64,000 nucleotides of DNA from an uncultured Enterobacterales bacterium (GTDB taxonomy: Bacteria > Pseudomonadota > Gammaproteobacteria > Enterobacterales > CALYQQ01), in the NCBI GenBank assembly GCA_945288535.1, contig CALYQQ010000005.1, positions 62,001 to 126,000 of the forward strand. Direction: 5' to 3'. The notes beneath the pieces were generated by a model, which saw only the letters and a program-made list of their open reading frames with translations, did not search any database and had not been told where the DNA came from. The position numbers and the translations under genes were made by a program. How positions within the stretch are numbered: the first letter of the stretch is position 1; every line of letters begins with the position of its first letter. Below, in pieces: positions 41,536-54,039 of the stretch.

Positions 41536-42489
41536 TTAATCATGAAATAAAGAGAATATAGCTGCAAAACTAATTAACCCGAGCAATGATGCTGTATACA
41601 TCAATTTTATGACGTGTTTAATATCCTCACGAGTAATTATTCTTCGCTCATCGCCTATCCACGGCTTATTAATAAGTTCACCAAAATAACGATTAGGGCC
41701 CCCTAGGCGTATCCCTAAAGCACCAGCAACAGTAGCTTCAGGCCAAGCACAATTCGGGCTTTTATGATTGTAGCGATCGCGCCAACCTATTTTTACAGCT
41801 TGTTCGAAATTAAAGTGACATAATCCACTGGCTATACTTAATAAAATCCAGCTTAAGCGCGCAGGTAACCAGTTAGCAATATCATCAAGGCGCGCCGAAA
41901 CATAACCAATTGCTTTATATTTTGGTGTAGTGTAACCAACCATAGAATCTAATGTATTAACCGCTTTATAAGCCATGGCCAACGGAACACCACCAATAAA
42001 GAGGAAAAAAAGCGGAGCAATAACACCATCAACACTGTTTTCGGCGACTGTTTCTACTGTAGCTCGACTCATTTGTTGTTCAGAAAGCTGATTTGTTTCT
42101 CGACCAACAATATAAGAGAGTTTCTGACGCGCATCGTCAAGGGAGGAAAACGCTAATGCATTATAGACATCCATAGCACAATCACCTAAACAACGCGTAG
42201 CGAGTAGACTATAAATCATGAGGGTTTGCACTCCCCATTGTAACAAGTAAATTCCATCTAACAGAGTAATAATTCCCCAAGTGAGTGTATAAGTAATACC
42301 AACTACAATAAGCCATAGTAACAATCCCCCCCATCGTAATGCATGTTCACTATGGCAAATCAATCGTATCTGTATTTGTAGCAGCGAAATTAATTTACCT
42401 ATCCAACGGATCGGATGTGGCCATGTTGGTGGATCACCTAAATATAAATCCAGCAGATAGCCACAAATAATCGTCGATAAACTAAACAT
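41536..42489 (-). CDS. cbiB: Adenosylcobinamide-phosphate synthase
   Basis: CGYLLDLYLGDPPTWPHPIRWIGKLI, RETNQLSEQQMSRATVETVAENSVDGVIAPLFF; MFSLSTIIC start at 42489 is preferred over the ORF-track 42708. Confidence 0.95.
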   Translation of the reverse strand: MFSLSTIICGYLLDLYLGDPPTWPHPIRWIGKLISLLQIQIRLICHSEHALRWGGLLLWLIVVGITYTLTWGIITLLDGIYLLQWGVQTLMIYSLLATRCLGDCAMDVYNALAFSSLDDARQKLSYIVGRETNQLSEQQMSRATVETVAENSVDGVIAPLFFLFIGGVPLAMAYKAVNTLDSMVGYTTPKYKAIGYVSARLDDIANWLPARLSWILLSIASGLCHFNFEQAVKIGWRDRYNHKSPNCAWPEATVAGALGIRLGGPNRYFGELINKPWIGDERRIITREDIKHVIKLMYTASLLGLISFAAIFSLFHD

Positions 42490-43843
42490 GATATTCTCTG
42501 GATAGCCAACAATGTAAAATTTCTGGCGATTGATAAAAATGTAAATGTAAATAACTGGCGAAAGTATTACCTTTTTGATATCCGCCCTGCCATTGGCTGA
42601 TAAGCTCATTATCACGTATTTTATGTAGCGTAAAGCAGGCGGGTAAATCAGTAAAGAACTGCGAGTGATGGAATTCGTGACCTCGTAATTGACTACCTTG
42701 TCGAGCAATTAAACACCTTTGATTTGCTGTCGCTTGCGCATAACCAAATCGTTTTAATCCTTTGCTCATAACACTATAACCTGGCAATATGCCGACCATT
42801 GGAAAACGTCCTCCTTGTAAATTCTCAAGATAGTCGCCCAGATACATTAATCCACCACATTCCGCATAAATAGGGATCCCTTTTTGATGTGCTTGTTTTA
42901 AGCGGATCTTTATCGCTCTATTTGATGCCAATGTGTCAGCAAACTGTTCAGGAAAACCACCACCGATATAAATAGCATGACAATCAGGTAAATCACGATC
43001 ATCTATGGGACTAAATGGAATAAGCTGCGCGCCTAAGTGTTTAAGCAATTCAAGGTTATCATAATAATAAAAGTGAAATGCAGCATCCTGCGCAATCGCT
43101 ATAGATATGCCGTGAAGATTAGGATAAGCCGAATAATCATAAGATGAAGACTCAATAGTAACAGGTGCCGCCAGCGCCAAAAAACGATCTAAATCAATAT
43201 ATTTTTTTATGCCATTGACCAAATTTTGCCAATATAGGGTATCATCGCCCCATTCACTGTGGGGTAATAAGCCGAGATGGCGTTCAGGTAGAACAAAATC
43301 TTTATCCACGGGTAAGCGACCAATAACAGGAATACAGCAATAATATTCAATTGCCTTTTTTAGTAGCTGATAATGCCCTTCACTATTCACACGATTTATA
43401 ATTACCGCAACAATATTCACTCGACGATCAAACTGAATAAAACCATTGACCGTTGCTGCAAGCGATGTCGCTACAGATTTACCGTCAACAATTAATATAA
43501 CTGGGCAATTAAGTTGTTTTGCCATACCTGCACTACTGCAATAGTCCGCCTTTAGACCAATGCCATCATAGAGTCCCATAACTCCTTCAATAATATTAAT
43601 TTCAGCATGAGTCGCATGATATTTAAAAAGTGTTTTTAATGTCTTATTTGGTAGCATAAAAGCATCTAAATTATATGATGGTTTTCCTATAGCAGCTTGA
43701 TGCCAACCCGTATCAATATAATCAGGTCCGATTTTGAATGCATTTACTATTAAGCCTCGTTGATAAAGTGCTCGCATAATTCCTGACATGATGGTCGTTT
43801 TGCCTACACCACTGTGCGTCGCACCAATTAATATCGTCTTCAT
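42482..43843 (-). CDS. cbiA: Cobyrinate a,c-diamide synthase
   Basis: GATHSGVGKTTIMSGIM, FKIGPDYIDTGWH, IEGVMGLYDG, YAECGGLMYLG. Confidence 0.95.
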   Translation of the reverse strand: MKTILIGATHSGVGKTTIMSGIMRALYQRGLIVNAFKIGPDYIDTGWHQAAIGKPSYNLDAFMLPNKTLKTLFKYHATHAEINIIEGVMGLYDGIGLKADYCSSAGMAKQLNCPVILIVDGKSVATSLAATVNGFIQFDRRVNIVAVIINRVNSEGHYQLLKKAIEYYCCIPVIGRLPVDKDFVLPERHLGLLPHSEWGDDTLYWQNLVNGIKKYIDLDRFLALAAPVTIESSSYDYSAYPNLHGISIAIAQDAAFHFYYYDNLELLKHLGAQLIPFSPIDDRDLPDCHAIYIGGGFPEQFADTLASNRAIKIRLKQAHQKGIPIYAECGGLMYLGDYLENLQGGRFPMVGILPGYSVMSKGLKRFGYAQATANQRCLIARQGSQLRGHEFHHSQFFTDLPACFTLHKIRDNELISQWQGGYQKGNTFASYLHLHFYQSPEILHCWLSREYHV

Positions 43844-44035
43844 TTATTTTGCTATCACCTACCTGTCTAAGCTAACCTTAAGCTGAAAAAATAAGATAAT
43901 AATCAATGAAGTAAAAAAATGACGGGCAAAATGTCATAAGGAAAGACACCAACAAAAAAGTAGTGTATTCATTATTGATACAACCCGATCCCCACCGAAT
44001 GTGTTGTACTTACGTTAAATTTCACGTGTTGGCAA

Positions 44036-44195
44036 ACAGGTCGGTCTTCTGGCTTAACGTCATTCGCCCCTCTTCCTTCCCGGTTTATTTGCCAGTGGTA
44101 TATAAGAGGTTTGTCAGTAATACAGCTGCGGGGGCTGCGGAGGATTCACACCTCCTTCCCATAAAATAGTTGTTTTAAGCTATTTAACCTGAATG
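44036..44195 (-). ncRNA. Cobalamin riboswitch upstream of the cbi/cob operon
   Basis: Minus strand: GGGAAGGAGGTGTGAATCCTCCGCAGCCCCCGCAGCTGTA...ATACCACTGGCAAA...GGGAAGGAAGAGGGGCGAATGACGTTAAGCCAGAAGACCGACCTG, the canonical conserved boxes. Confidence 0.93.
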
Positions 44196-44926
44196 CACAT
44201 GATGTTTTATAAAAATACGCTATTATTTAGTCTAGTCATTTACCTGTTAACTTGTTGATTATTATTAATCATATAACCAACATATGAATATATTTAGATG
44301 TTATTACTTTTTTCCACTAGTTAATACTCAACAGATTATCCTTGTTCACTTCTTGATAATGGTGATTAAACGCACTTCTGATGATATATAACATATGGTA
44401 TATAACAGATCATTTTTCTCGTTTTATTAAAAGCAGATAATAACTATTCTATTTATTTATCGCGATTTCTATTATTTTTACCATAATGCTTTACAATATG
44501 AAAAGCAATAACGTCATTAAATTAATCCGTTTTTTCTACAATAAATAACCAGAGTAACATAGAAACGATTAAACGTAGGAAGAAATGATTTTTTTTGAAT
44601 TATTGGCGACAACGTGACCTTTATTAATGCATCTAGTAATAGGTAAATTCATTGTTTTTTTTTATTAAAAATATTTTTTTCTACAACTTTGTTATTAAAA
44701 TCCGTTTTTAATTAAAGCAGTTAAATAAGATAATAATTTTTTCTATATATAATACACTTATCCCATTTACAATAGGAAAAAGAAGATGTCTACTACCTCT
44801 TTGCGGTATCGTTACAAAATTATGTCATTATATCTTTACATAATACGTAATAGTTGATTAAACCTATTTAAATCAAAGCAAACAGTAATAGATTATACTT
44901 GCCTAACTACTTATTAAGGATACGAT

Positions 44927-45256
44927 ATGAAAAAATTTTTGTTTTCGGTGCTAGTGTCATTTTCACTTCCTTTCTCAAGCTATATAATGGCAACACCTTG
45001 TTCAGACGTTGAAACTCAAATTGCGAACAAAATTATTAATAATGGTGTTCCGGAAGATAAATTTGATCTATTTTCGATTGACGTTGATGCCACGATACCA
45101 GAACAAGGTAAGATTGTCGGCCATTGTGATGGTGGACATAAGCAAATTGTTTATCGTCGATATCTTACAACATCAAATAAAATAAAGAGTTCTTCGAAAG
45201 CCACCGAAAATACGCGGGTACTTCCAGATAATCATTCACCTGACGAAACCAATTAA
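44927..45256 (+). CDS. Small exported DUF1161-like protein
   Basis: Signal peptide; CSDVETQIANKIINNGV...GKIVGHCDGGHKQIVYRR pattern. Confidence 0.7.
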   Translation: MKKFLFSVLVSFSLPFSSYIMATPCSDVETQIANKIINNGVPEDKFDLFSIDVDATIPEQGKIVGHCDGGHKQIVYRRYLTTSNKIKSSSKATENTRVLPDNHSPDETN

Positions 45257-45877
45257 CGTGCCTAATTACGTGAAGTAATACTGATGTCCATCGCGCTATG
45301 ATCATATAATGAGTCAAGCTTTATAGTTAAAGATAAGCTGTTTTTTGTTTTAGTTTATCTTAACTTATTTTCTATGCTTTTCTAAATTTGCCTGGGTATG
45401 CATAATGAGAGTAATGTTACTTTGATAGAAATAAAAATATCTCATGTTAGTTCATTTAATTGGTGACCAAATTAATTCACTAACTCATTACATTTTATCT
45501 ATTTTAACGTATCTAGAAATAATATGACTTATACTAGTATGCAGAATAACTTTTACGATAAAACACTTATTAATCAAAAAATAATTTAATATTATTAGAT
45601 ATGATTAAATAACTAACCGATACCCTTTAATGCTTAGGTCACCCCATAGCATTAGTACAATAGAAATAGTAATCAATAATCATTCATTATACAAACAAAC
45701 ATCAATTGCCTATTACTGCAGAAATGGGGGAATTAACTATATCGTTATGATCTTATTCAATTGATTATATTATTATTAAATTAAACCTACCATATTGTCA
45801 TTCATCCAGTTATGATGATTAAGCCTATATTAACGATAGACTAAGTTTTAAGTATGCTTATCAGTAGAGGAATAAAA

Positions 45878-46861
45878 ATGAGCAACCAAAATCAGGTTAT
45901 TCAGCAAGCACAAGACGTTTTACGGCTTGAAGCAAAAGCAATCGAGCGTGTTGCCTTACGTCTTAACACAGAGTTTGCTAATGCAATAGCGCTGATACTC
46001 AACATTAAAGGTCGAGTGATTCTTACAGGTATGGGTAAACCCGGTTATATTGCACAAAAAATTGCAGCGACTTTAATGAGCACAGGCACCCCCGCCTATT
46101 ACCTGCATCCAGCTGAAGGCATTCATGGTGATTTAGGCATGATCACCCAACATGATATTGTTGTTGCCTTGTCTAATAGTGGTGAAACAGCCGAAATAAT
46201 CAATATTTTACCAACAATTAGTCGGATCGGTGCGCCGATTATTGCTATTTGTGGTAATCATTCATCAACACTAGCTAAATATGCCGCCATTACGCTTGAT
46301 GCCTCAGTTGAACAAGAGGCCTGTCCGCTTGGATTAGCACCAACGACAAGTACGACTGTAGCACTAGCTATCGGTGATGCACTTGCAGTTGCCTTAATGA
46401 CTGCAAGAGAGTTTACAGCCAATGATTTTGCAATTTACCACCCTGGGGGCTCATTAGGTAAACGTCTATTACTCACGGTAGAACAAATTATGCATAGTGG
46501 TGAAAATAATCCCGTTGTGAGTGAAGAACAAACTGTATCAAATGCCTTATTTACTATTACCGAAAGAGGTATCGGTGCAACATCGGTAGTTGACAATCAA
46601 GGGAAATTACTTGGCATTATTACTGATGGAGATATCCGTCGCGCCTTAGAAAAAGGCTATGCTTTTCTAGATAAAAAAGTAACCGATATTATGACTAAAC
46701 AGCCCATGACTATCACAGCAACGAAATTAGCCTCTGAAGCGCTTTTTGTTATGGAACAACATAAACCAAAACCTATTACAGTTTTACCTGTTATTGATGA
46801 ACAAAACCATGCCATTGGCATGTTGCATCTGACAGATTTATTGCGTCACGGTGTCATGTAA
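45878..46861 (+). CDS. kdsD: Arabinose-5-phosphate isomerase (SIS + CBS domains)
   Basis: ILTGMGKPGYIAQKIAATLMSTGTPAYYLHPAEGIHGDLGMI; CBS pair; ATG at 45878 with GAGGAA upstream. Confidence 0.88.
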   Translation: MSNQNQVIQQAQDVLRLEAKAIERVALRLNTEFANAIALILNIKGRVILTGMGKPGYIAQKIAATLMSTGTPAYYLHPAEGIHGDLGMITQHDIVVALSNSGETAEIINILPTISRIGAPIIAICGNHSSTLAKYAAITLDASVEQEACPLGLAPTTSTTVALAIGDALAVALMTAREFTANDFAIYHPGGSLGKRLLLTVEQIMHSGENNPVVSEEQTVSNALFTITERGIGATSVVDNQGKLLGIITDGDIRRALEKGYAFLDKKVTDIMTKQPMTITATKLASEALFVMEQHKPKPITVLPVIDEQNHAIGMLHLTDLLRHGVM

Positions 46862-47313
46862 TTCAATAATAATGAGTAATAGCATGATGTTTAACTAACT
46901 CGCTAAACCATAAATAGTTAAATAGTGTAATGATTAATTATATTGTTTAACTATTTATAAAGATTAAAAATAGGTATATATAATTAACTCGTTATTAAAT
47001 ATAGCAATAATAATTATTATTGTTTAACCAATATTTATTATAGATATGTATCTAAGAATTCATGATTAAACACCGTGACAATCAAATTAATCATGTCCAT
47101 AATGTACGCTAAATAGATAATATATACTTATTTAACACATTAATTCTATTGCGTAAGTTTGTAACAGTTCACTATTTATTTTGTCATTCTATCTTTTAAT
47201 TTCTTTTATTGATCATGACAATATACCTATTTTTCTTGTTCTTTTGAAGAATAGTATTCAGTTGGAAAAAATATATATCAGCTAAACGATAAATAAACTT
47301 GGATAGATAAACT

Positions 47314-49164
47314 ATGTTTACTTTTTTTGAAAAAATGATTAATCCTTATCCTGGTGAGCAGCCTACTACACCTCCCAGGCATTTTTTCCAATTTTTGTGG
47401 CAGTGTACCGAAGGTACTCGCCTTTACCTACTAATGATGACCGCTTTTACCGCTATTATAGGTGCTTTTGAAGCAGTTTTATTCGTTGTTTTGGGCAAAA
47501 TTGTTGACTGGTTAGCCGTGATTGCACCAGCTTCATTGTGGGAAAAAGAGGGCAAAACATTATTAATATTAGCCGCCGTGTTATTAGCAAGTATTATATT
47601 AGTTGCTATTCAAACAATGATTAAACATCAAGCCATGGCGGGTAATTTTCCTATGCGTTTACGTTGGAATTTTCACAGGTTAATGTTAAATCAAAGTATG
47701 TTTTTTTTTCAGGATGAATTTGCTGGTCGTATTTCAGCTAAAGTAATGCAAACTGCACTTGCAGTACGCGATACCTGCTTTATTATGATGGATATTTTAG
47801 TTTTTGCCATTATTTATTTTGTGACGATGGCAAGTGCTATTGGAAGTTTTAATCGCTGGCTGTTATTACCATTTTTGGGTTGGTTATTCCTTTACTTTGC
47901 CTGCATGTATTGGTTTATACCCCGTTTATCCCGTGTTGCTCAATCTCAGGCTGATGCTCGTTCTCTTATGACGGGAAGGATCACTGATGCCTATACAAAT
48001 ATTACAACAGTTAAATTATTTTCTCATGCTGGGCGTGAAGCCGCTTATGCTCGTTCTGCGATGAAAACGTTTATGAAAACTGTTTATGCCCAAATGAGAT
48101 TAGTCAGCGGTATAGAAATCATTAATCACACATTAAATATCAGTTTAGTATTAGGTATTTCTGCTATTGCATTTTGGCTATGGACACAAGGCGCTATTGG
48201 TATTGGTGCCATTGCTGCCGCAACTGCAATGGCATTAAGGCTTAATGGTATGTCGCAATGGATTATGTGGGAAATGTCTTCTTTATTTGAAAATATTGGC
48301 ACAGTACAAGATGGAATTAATACGCTTAGTAATCCTCCCGCCGTGATCGATCATAATAATGCACCTAAACTTAAGGTAACAAAAGGGGAGATTTGTTTTC
48401 ACGATATTACTTTTCTTTATGCAGGGCAAAAGAATAAAACTGTTTTTGATCATTTAAATTTAACCATTAAACCTGGGGAAAAAATCGGACTCGTTGGTCG
48501 GTCTGGTGCTGGAAAATCAACACTCGTCAATTTATTATTGCACTTTTATGATATTCAACATGGTCAAATCCTAATTGATGGTCAGGATATTGCCAGTGTG
48601 ACACAGACCAGTTTACGTGAGCAAATTGGCATGGTAACGCAAGATACCTCTTTATTACATCGCTCAGTACGCGATAATATTTTATATGGCAAACCTAATG
48701 CGAGTGATAAAGAAATGAAATTAGCGGCCAAGCAAGCTGAAGCGGATGATTTTATTGAAACGTTAGTTGATGCCCATGGCCGTCGTGGCTATGATGCTCA
48801 TGTTGGTGAACGTGGTGTTAAATTATCTGGTGGTCAACGTCAGCGATTAGCAATCGCCAGAGTGATGTTAAAAGATGCACCTATTTTATTACTTGACGAA
48901 GCAACCAGTGCTTTAGACTCAGAGGTAGAATCAGCTATTCAAAGTAGTTTATATCGTTTAATGAAAGGGAAAACCGTTATTGCCATTGCTCATCGGTTGT
49001 CAACTATTGCGGCGATGGACAGGTTAATTGTCTTAGATCAAGGTAAAATTGTGGAACAAGGTGATCATCACACACTATTGGCCAAAGATGGACTCTATGC
49101 ACAATTATGGCAACATCAAAGTGGTGGTTTCCTTGGCGGCAGTGAAGATAATACAGCGGAATAA
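47314..49164 (+). CDS. ABC exporter, fused permease-ATPase
   Basis: N-terminal TM domain; Walker A GRSGAGKST, LSGGQRQRLAIARV, LLLDEATSALD. Confidence 0.92.
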   Translation: MFTFFEKMINPYPGEQPTTPPRHFFQFLWQCTEGTRLYLLMMTAFTAIIGAFEAVLFVVLGKIVDWLAVIAPASLWEKEGKTLLILAAVLLASIILVAIQTMIKHQAMAGNFPMRLRWNFHRLMLNQSMFFFQDEFAGRISAKVMQTALAVRDTCFIMMDILVFAIIYFVTMASAIGSFNRWLLLPFLGWLFLYFACMYWFIPRLSRVAQSQADARSLMTGRITDAYTNITTVKLFSHAGREAAYARSAMKTFMKTVYAQMRLVSGIEIINHTLNISLVLGISAIAFWLWTQGAIGIGAIAAATAMALRLNGMSQWIMWEMSSLFENIGTVQDGINTLSNPPAVIDHNNAPKLKVTKGEICFHDITFLYAGQKNKTVFDHLNLTIKPGEKIGLVGRSGAGKSTLVNLLLHFYDIQHGQILIDGQDIASVTQTSLREQIGMVTQDTSLLHRSVRDNILYGKPNASDKEMKLAAKQAEADDFIETLVDAHGRRGYDAHVGERGVKLSGGQRQRLAIARVMLKDAPILLLDEATSALDSEVESAIQSSLYRLMKGKTVIAIAHRLSTIAAMDRLIVLDQGKIVEQGDHHTLLAKDGLYAQLWQHQSGGFLGGSEDNTAE

Positions 49165-49336
49165 TAATGATGAAATACATTATTACTAAACATAGTATCA
49201 TACCTTCATAAGATATCGTCGTAACACTATACTAATATTGTTACTATCTTTTTTATGACTAATATATTAATTATAGGGTTATTAATAGGATAAAGACGAA
49301 TGCTAAACATTCTGCCTTTATTCTATTAAAAATAAA

Positions 49337-49687
49337 TTAGGGATTAATAGGATTACCGGTACGACTATCTAAACAGCGACGTGTTATAGGTTCCCAGTAA
49401 GCCGTTAATACTTTACTAAGGCGACAGCTATCTTCATCATCAATTGCTTTATCATATTTATCAAATTCTTTTTCTATTCTTGTATTTCTTTTTTGGCGTA
49501 GTTTTTGTGTATCATTCCATTGGGTTTTGCGTTCCAATGCCTCTTGCTTAGTTAAGGTATTATCAGCACCATCAATAGTAATATTATAATTTTTGCTTGC
49601 ATAAGCAAAAGATAAAAAAACACAAAGTAATAATAATGCACCTGATAAAAATAAGTGACTAAGATAATTTAATGCTATCTTTATCAT
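49337..49687 (-). CDS. ynfB: UPF0482/DUF1283 family exported protein YnfB
   Basis: QWNDTQKLRQKRNTRIEKEFDKYDKAIDDEDSC...AYWEPITRRCLDSRTGNPINP, closely similar to E. coli YnfB. Confidence 0.88.
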   Translation of the reverse strand: MIKIALNYLSHLFLSGALLLLCVFLSFAYASKNYNITIDGADNTLTKQEALERKTQWNDTQKLRQKRNTRIEKEFDKYDKAIDDEDSCRLSKVLTAYWEPITRRCLDSRTGNPINP

Positions 49688-49851
49688 AGAAGCTATCCCA
49701 TTAATTGTCTTTATGCGATTAGTTTTAATACAATCTCATTATACTGAATACCGACGCTCTTTATTACCATAATATGCTTTTATATATAAATTGGCTCACT
49801 ATATAGCTTACATAATCATTGATAAAGACATCATTTTTGCTCTATAGTCTT

Positions 49852-51345
49852 TTAGCGTTTACGTCCACCTAATAAGTTGCCTAATAGGCCTCGAACCAGG
49901 CTACGTCCGACTTGTTGGCTTACCTGTTGTGTAACAGAACGCGCAATGCGCTGAAACAATCCATTATGTTTTCCTACCTGACCGTCATTTTCTCCTAATA
50001 ATACTGATTCTATCGTTCCGAGCACGCCTTTATGCGTGTCATTAGCAGATTGATTATTATTGGATTGCGGTTGTTGAGCTAATATTTCAAAAGCGGAGTT
50101 ACGATCAATCGTATCTGCATAATGTTTATATAAGCTTGAACTGTTTAATATATTACGACGTTCATTATCATCTAATGGCCCCATACGTGAACCTGGTGCA
50201 ATAATATATGCCCTTTCAGTCACTGAAGGCTGCCCTTTTTCATTTAAAAATGAAACAAGTGCCTCCCCTGTACCTAAATCAGCAATTATCTCTTCTGTTT
50301 TGAATTGTGGATTTTGTCGCATGGTTTGTGCAGCAACTTTTACAGCTTTTTGATCTCGTGGTGTAAAAGCATGTAACGCGTGCTGAATTCTATTACCTAA
50401 TTGACCAAGTATCTCATTTGGAATATCTAACGGATTTTGGCTAATAAAATAGATACCGACCCCTTTAGAACGAATTAACCGAATAACTTGTATTATTTTT
50501 TCTAATAATACTTTTGATGCATTATTAAAAAGTAAATGCGCTTCATCAAAGAAAAAGACCAATTTAGGCTTTTCTATATCTCCCACTTCGGGTAATTGTT
50601 CATAAAGTTCTGAAAGTAGCCATAGAAGAAATGTCGAATATAATAGAGGGTAATTATATAATTTGTCAGCCGCTAAAATATTAACAATACCTCTTCCTTT
50701 ATCATTAACTTGCATAAGATCATGAATATCGAGCATCGGTTCACCAAAAAATAAGTTTCCTTCCTGTTGCTCTATTGTCAATAGACCACGCTGAATAGCG
50801 CCAAGCGAAGTACTTGAAATATTGCCATAGTCAGAAATAAATATTTTTTTATTTTCATCAACAAATTTAACCATGGTTTGTAAATCCTTAAGATCCAATA
50901 GCAATAAGCTACGATCATCAGCAATTTTAAAAATTAACTGTAAAACACCCGCTTGAATATCATTTAAATTAAGCAATCGAGCTAATAATAAAGGCCCCAT
51001 ATCAGAAATCGTTGCTCTAACAGGAATCCCTTGTTGTCTGAATACATCCCATAACGCTATTGGATTCGATATAGGTTGCCAATGTGTTACCTGAATGGTC
51101 TGTAAATGCGCTTGTAATTTTTCAGTCAATGTGTTTGGCTGACTAATGCCAGATAGGTCTCCCTTAACATCCGCCATAAATACAGGTACACCTATTAATG
51201 AAAATTCTTCAGCTATTTTTTGTAATGTGACGGTTTTACCTGTTCCTGTTGCACCTGTAATCAATCCATGGCGGGTTGCCATTTGGGGCAACAAATTTAG
51301 TGATTGATTTGATGCGGTTTTTGCAATTGTTAACGGTGTTGCCAT
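49852..51345 (-). CDS. yjgR: HerA-like ATPase, YjgR/DUF853 family
   Basis: [47 protein letters not shown]-terminal Gly-rich [15 protein letters not shown]. Confidence 0.88.
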   Translation of the reverse strand: MATPLTIAKTASNQSLNLLPQMATRHGLITGATGTGKTVTLQKIAEEFSLIGVPVFMADVKGDLSGISQPNTLTEKLQAHLQTIQVTHWQPISNPIALWDVFRQQGIPVRATISDMGPLLLARLLNLNDIQAGVLQLIFKIADDRSLLLLDLKDLQTMVKFVDENKKIFISDYGNISSTSLGAIQRGLLTIEQQEGNLFFGEPMLDIHDLMQVNDKGRGIVNILAADKLYNYPLLYSTFLLWLLSELYEQLPEVGDIEKPKLVFFFDEAHLLFNNASKVLLEKIIQVIRLIRSKGVGIYFISQNPLDIPNEILGQLGNRIQHALHAFTPRDQKAVKVAAQTMRQNPQFKTEEIIADLGTGEALVSFLNEKGQPSVTERAYIIAPGSRMGPLDDNERRNILNSSSLYKHYADTIDRNSAFEILAQQPQSNNNQSANDTHKGVLGTIESVLLGENDGQVGKHNGLFQRIARSVTQQVSQQVGRSLVRGLLGNLLGGRKR

Positions 51346-51585
51346 TTTATTTTATCTCAAGTAACCATGGTTAGATTGAGAATAGACAAGGATTTGCTTT
51401 TTCTAAAGAAGAATAATAAAAATAATAATTGCAAAATAACACTTTATTACTTTTAGCGTATGCTGCTTTATCACTAACTAGCATACGTATTATCTTCCTG
51501 TGATACTAATGAGTAGGATGACAACAAAGCGTTATACGTCGCCTTGTTGTCTTTTATTATGCATTATTTCTTATTTTTTATTAAG

Positions 51586-54039
51586 TTATAAATTGATCGG
51601 CTTAATTTGCCAAATTTCATCTGCATACTCTTGAATGGTTCTATCAGAAGAAAAGTATCCCATATTCGCAATATTTAATGCGGCGCGGCGAGCCCATTCA
51701 TCTGGATTAGCGTAGAGTTTATCCACACGGCTTTGACAATCAACATATGAACGATAATCTGCTAATAGTTGATAATTATCGCCAAAATTTACCAGCGAAT
51801 CATATAATCCGCTATATCGTTGTGGTTCTTCAGGATTAAAATAACCCGATGCAATTTGTGTTAGTGCCTTATGTAATTCTGTATCCTTTTCATAGTAGTC
51901 TCGTGGGTTATAATGATTATCACGTAACTGATGTACTTGTGCAGCCGTGTTACCAAAAATAAACATATTTTCTTCACCCACATATTGTTTAATTTCTACG
52001 ACGGCACCATCAAGCGTACCTATAGTAAGTGCGCCATTCATAGCAAATTTCATATTACTAGTTCCAGATGCCTCCGTTCCCGCTAATGAAATCTGTTCTG
52101 ATAAGTCAGCTGCCGGAATAATAAGTTGTGCCAAACTAACACTATAATTAGGAATAAAAACCACTTTTAAGTAGCTATTTATACGTTGATCTTGGTTTAT
52201 TATGTTTGCAACATCATTAATTAAATGAATAATTTGTTTAGCGTTAACGTAGGCAGAAGCCGCTTTTCCAGCAAATATCATAACACGCGGTATCCATTGA
52301 GCATCCGGTTTCTCAAGTATCCGATTATAGCGAGTGATAATATGCAATATATTCAGAAGTTGCCGTTTATATTCATGAATACGTTTAATTTGAACATCAA
52401 ATAAGGATGCCGGGTTAATGACAAGATCCAACTGTTCAGCTACATAGTGTGCAAGACGTTCTTTATTTTCTCGCTTAATATCTCTTATAGATCGAATAAA
52501 ACTTGGATAATTGACTCTTTCATTTAATTCGCTAAGCAGTTGTAAATTAGTTCGCCAATTTTTACCTACTGTTTTGTCGAGAAGCTTAGATAATCCTGGA
52601 TTAGCTACGCCAATCCAACGACGTGGCGTAACACCATTTGTTTTATTACAAAATTTATTTGGATAAAGCAGCGCAAAATCAGCAAAGAGCGACTTTATCA
52701 TTAATTCTGAGTGAAGTGCCGAAACACCATTAACTTTATGACAAACGATTACTGCTAGCCATGCCATTCTGACACGTCTACCTTGCGTTTCATCTATAAT
52801 AGAAACACGACGATAAATATCATTATCTGGTAACATTTTTGAACGTACTTCGTTCAGAAAATGCTCATTAATCTGAAAAATTATTTGTAAATGATAAGGT
52901 AATACTTTACCCATCATATCAACGGGCCAGGTTTCTAATGCTTCAGACATTAATGTATGATTAGTATAAGAGAAAACTTTAGTCACTATGTCCCATGCTT
53001 GCTGCCAACTCAAATCATGTTCATCAATTAACAAACGAATTAATTCAGGTATCGCTAAAACTGGATGTGTATCATTAAGATGTATAGCAATATGATCTGC
53101 TAATCCATCCAACGAACCAAATTGCGTTATATGACGAGCTAAAATATCTTGCATTGTTGCTGAAACTAAAAAATATTCCTGACTTAAGCGCAAGGATCGC
53201 CCATACTCAGTCGAATCATCTGGGTAGAGAACATAAGATAATCGTTCACAAATATTTTTATCTTGAACAGCGGCAAAATAATCACCTTGATTAAATTTTC
53301 CTAAGTTAATTTCTGAACTTGCTTTAGACGACCATAATCTTAATGTATTAGTTGCATTAGTATCATAACCAGGAATAATTTGATCATAAGCACAGGCGAT
53401 AGCTTCTTCCGTTTCTAACCACTTATATTTATTACCTTCTTGCTGTAGGCGACCTCCAATATGAACTTTGTAACGTACATCATTACGAGGAAATTCCCAA
53501 GAATTACCATAATCCAGCCAGGTATCGGGTGACTCAGCTTGTTGGCCATTGATAATTTGCTGTTTGAACATGCCATATTCATAACGTAAACCATAACCTC
53601 GTCCCGGCAGAGCTAAAGTTGCCATTGAATCGAGAAAACAGGCAGCTAAGCGCCCTAATCCACCATTGCCCAATCCAGGGTCATCTTCTTCTTGCACCAA
53701 ATCTTCAAGTTTAATTCCCATTTGTTCAAGTGCTTGCTTAATCTCGTCGTACAAATTGATTGACATTAATGAGTTAGACAACGTTCTGCCAATAAGAAAT
53801 TCCATTGATAAATAATAAATTTGCCGGCTATTTTGTGAATATTGGGCACGACTTGATCGCAACCATCTTTCAACCATACGATCTCGAACAGCTAAAATAA
53901 CTGCATTTAACCACTCATGATTGTTAGCTATTCGAGAATCTTTACCAATGGTAAATAATAATTTATAGACAATAGATTGTTTTAAACGATCTACACTCAT
54001 CGATGGTGAGGTATATGCTAAATTTGTGTCTACCTTCAT
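51586..54039 (-). CDS. glgP: Glycogen/maltodextrin phosphorylase
   Basis: [63 protein letters not shown] at 54039 preferred. Confidence 0.95.
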   Translation of the reverse strand: MKVDTNLAYTSPSMSVDRLKQSIVYKLLFTIGKDSRIANNHEWLNAVILAVRDRMVERWLRSSRAQYSQNSRQIYYLSMEFLIGRTLSNSLMSINLYDEIKQALEQMGIKLEDLVQEEDDPGLGNGGLGRLAACFLDSMATLALPGRGYGLRYEYGMFKQQIINGQQAESPDTWLDYGNSWEFPRNDVRYKVHIGGRLQQEGNKYKWLETEEAIACAYDQIIPGYDTNATNTLRLWSSKASSEINLGKFNQGDYFAAVQDKNICERLSYVLYPDDSTEYGRSLRLSQEYFLVSATMQDILARHITQFGSLDGLADHIAIHLNDTHPVLAIPELIRLLIDEHDLSWQQAWDIVTKVFSYTNHTLMSEALETWPVDMMGKVLPYHLQIIFQINEHFLNEVRSKMLPDNDIYRRVSIIDETQGRRVRMAWLAVIVCHKVNGVSALHSELMIKSLFADFALLYPNKFCNKTNGVTPRRWIGVANPGLSKLLDKTVGKNWRTNLQLLSELNERVNYPSFIRSIRDIKRENKERLAHYVAEQLDLVINPASLFDVQIKRIHEYKRQLLNILHIITRYNRILEKPDAQWIPRVMIFAGKAASAYVNAKQIIHLINDVANIINQDQRINSYLKVVFIPNYSVSLAQLIIPAADLSEQISLAGTEASGTSNMKFAMNGALTIGTLDGAVVEIKQYVGEENMFIFGNTAAQVHQLRDNHYNPRDYYEKDTELHKALTQIASGYFNPEEPQRYSGLYDSLVNFGDNYQLLADYRSYVDCQSRVDKLYANPDEWARRAALNIANMGYFSSDRTIQEYADEIWQIKPINL

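Noticed and set aside
43963-44169. 68-aa plus-strand ORF
   Set aside because: Overlaps the cobalamin riboswitch on the opposite strand; sequence is explained by RNA structure.
46990-47035. Similar AT-rich 'tagcaataataattattattgttt' at about 47.0 kb and 'tagcaataattattgctattgttt' at about 61.6 kb as a repeat family
   Set aside because: Simple AT-rich palindromic sequence, only two loose copies; not enough to call an element.
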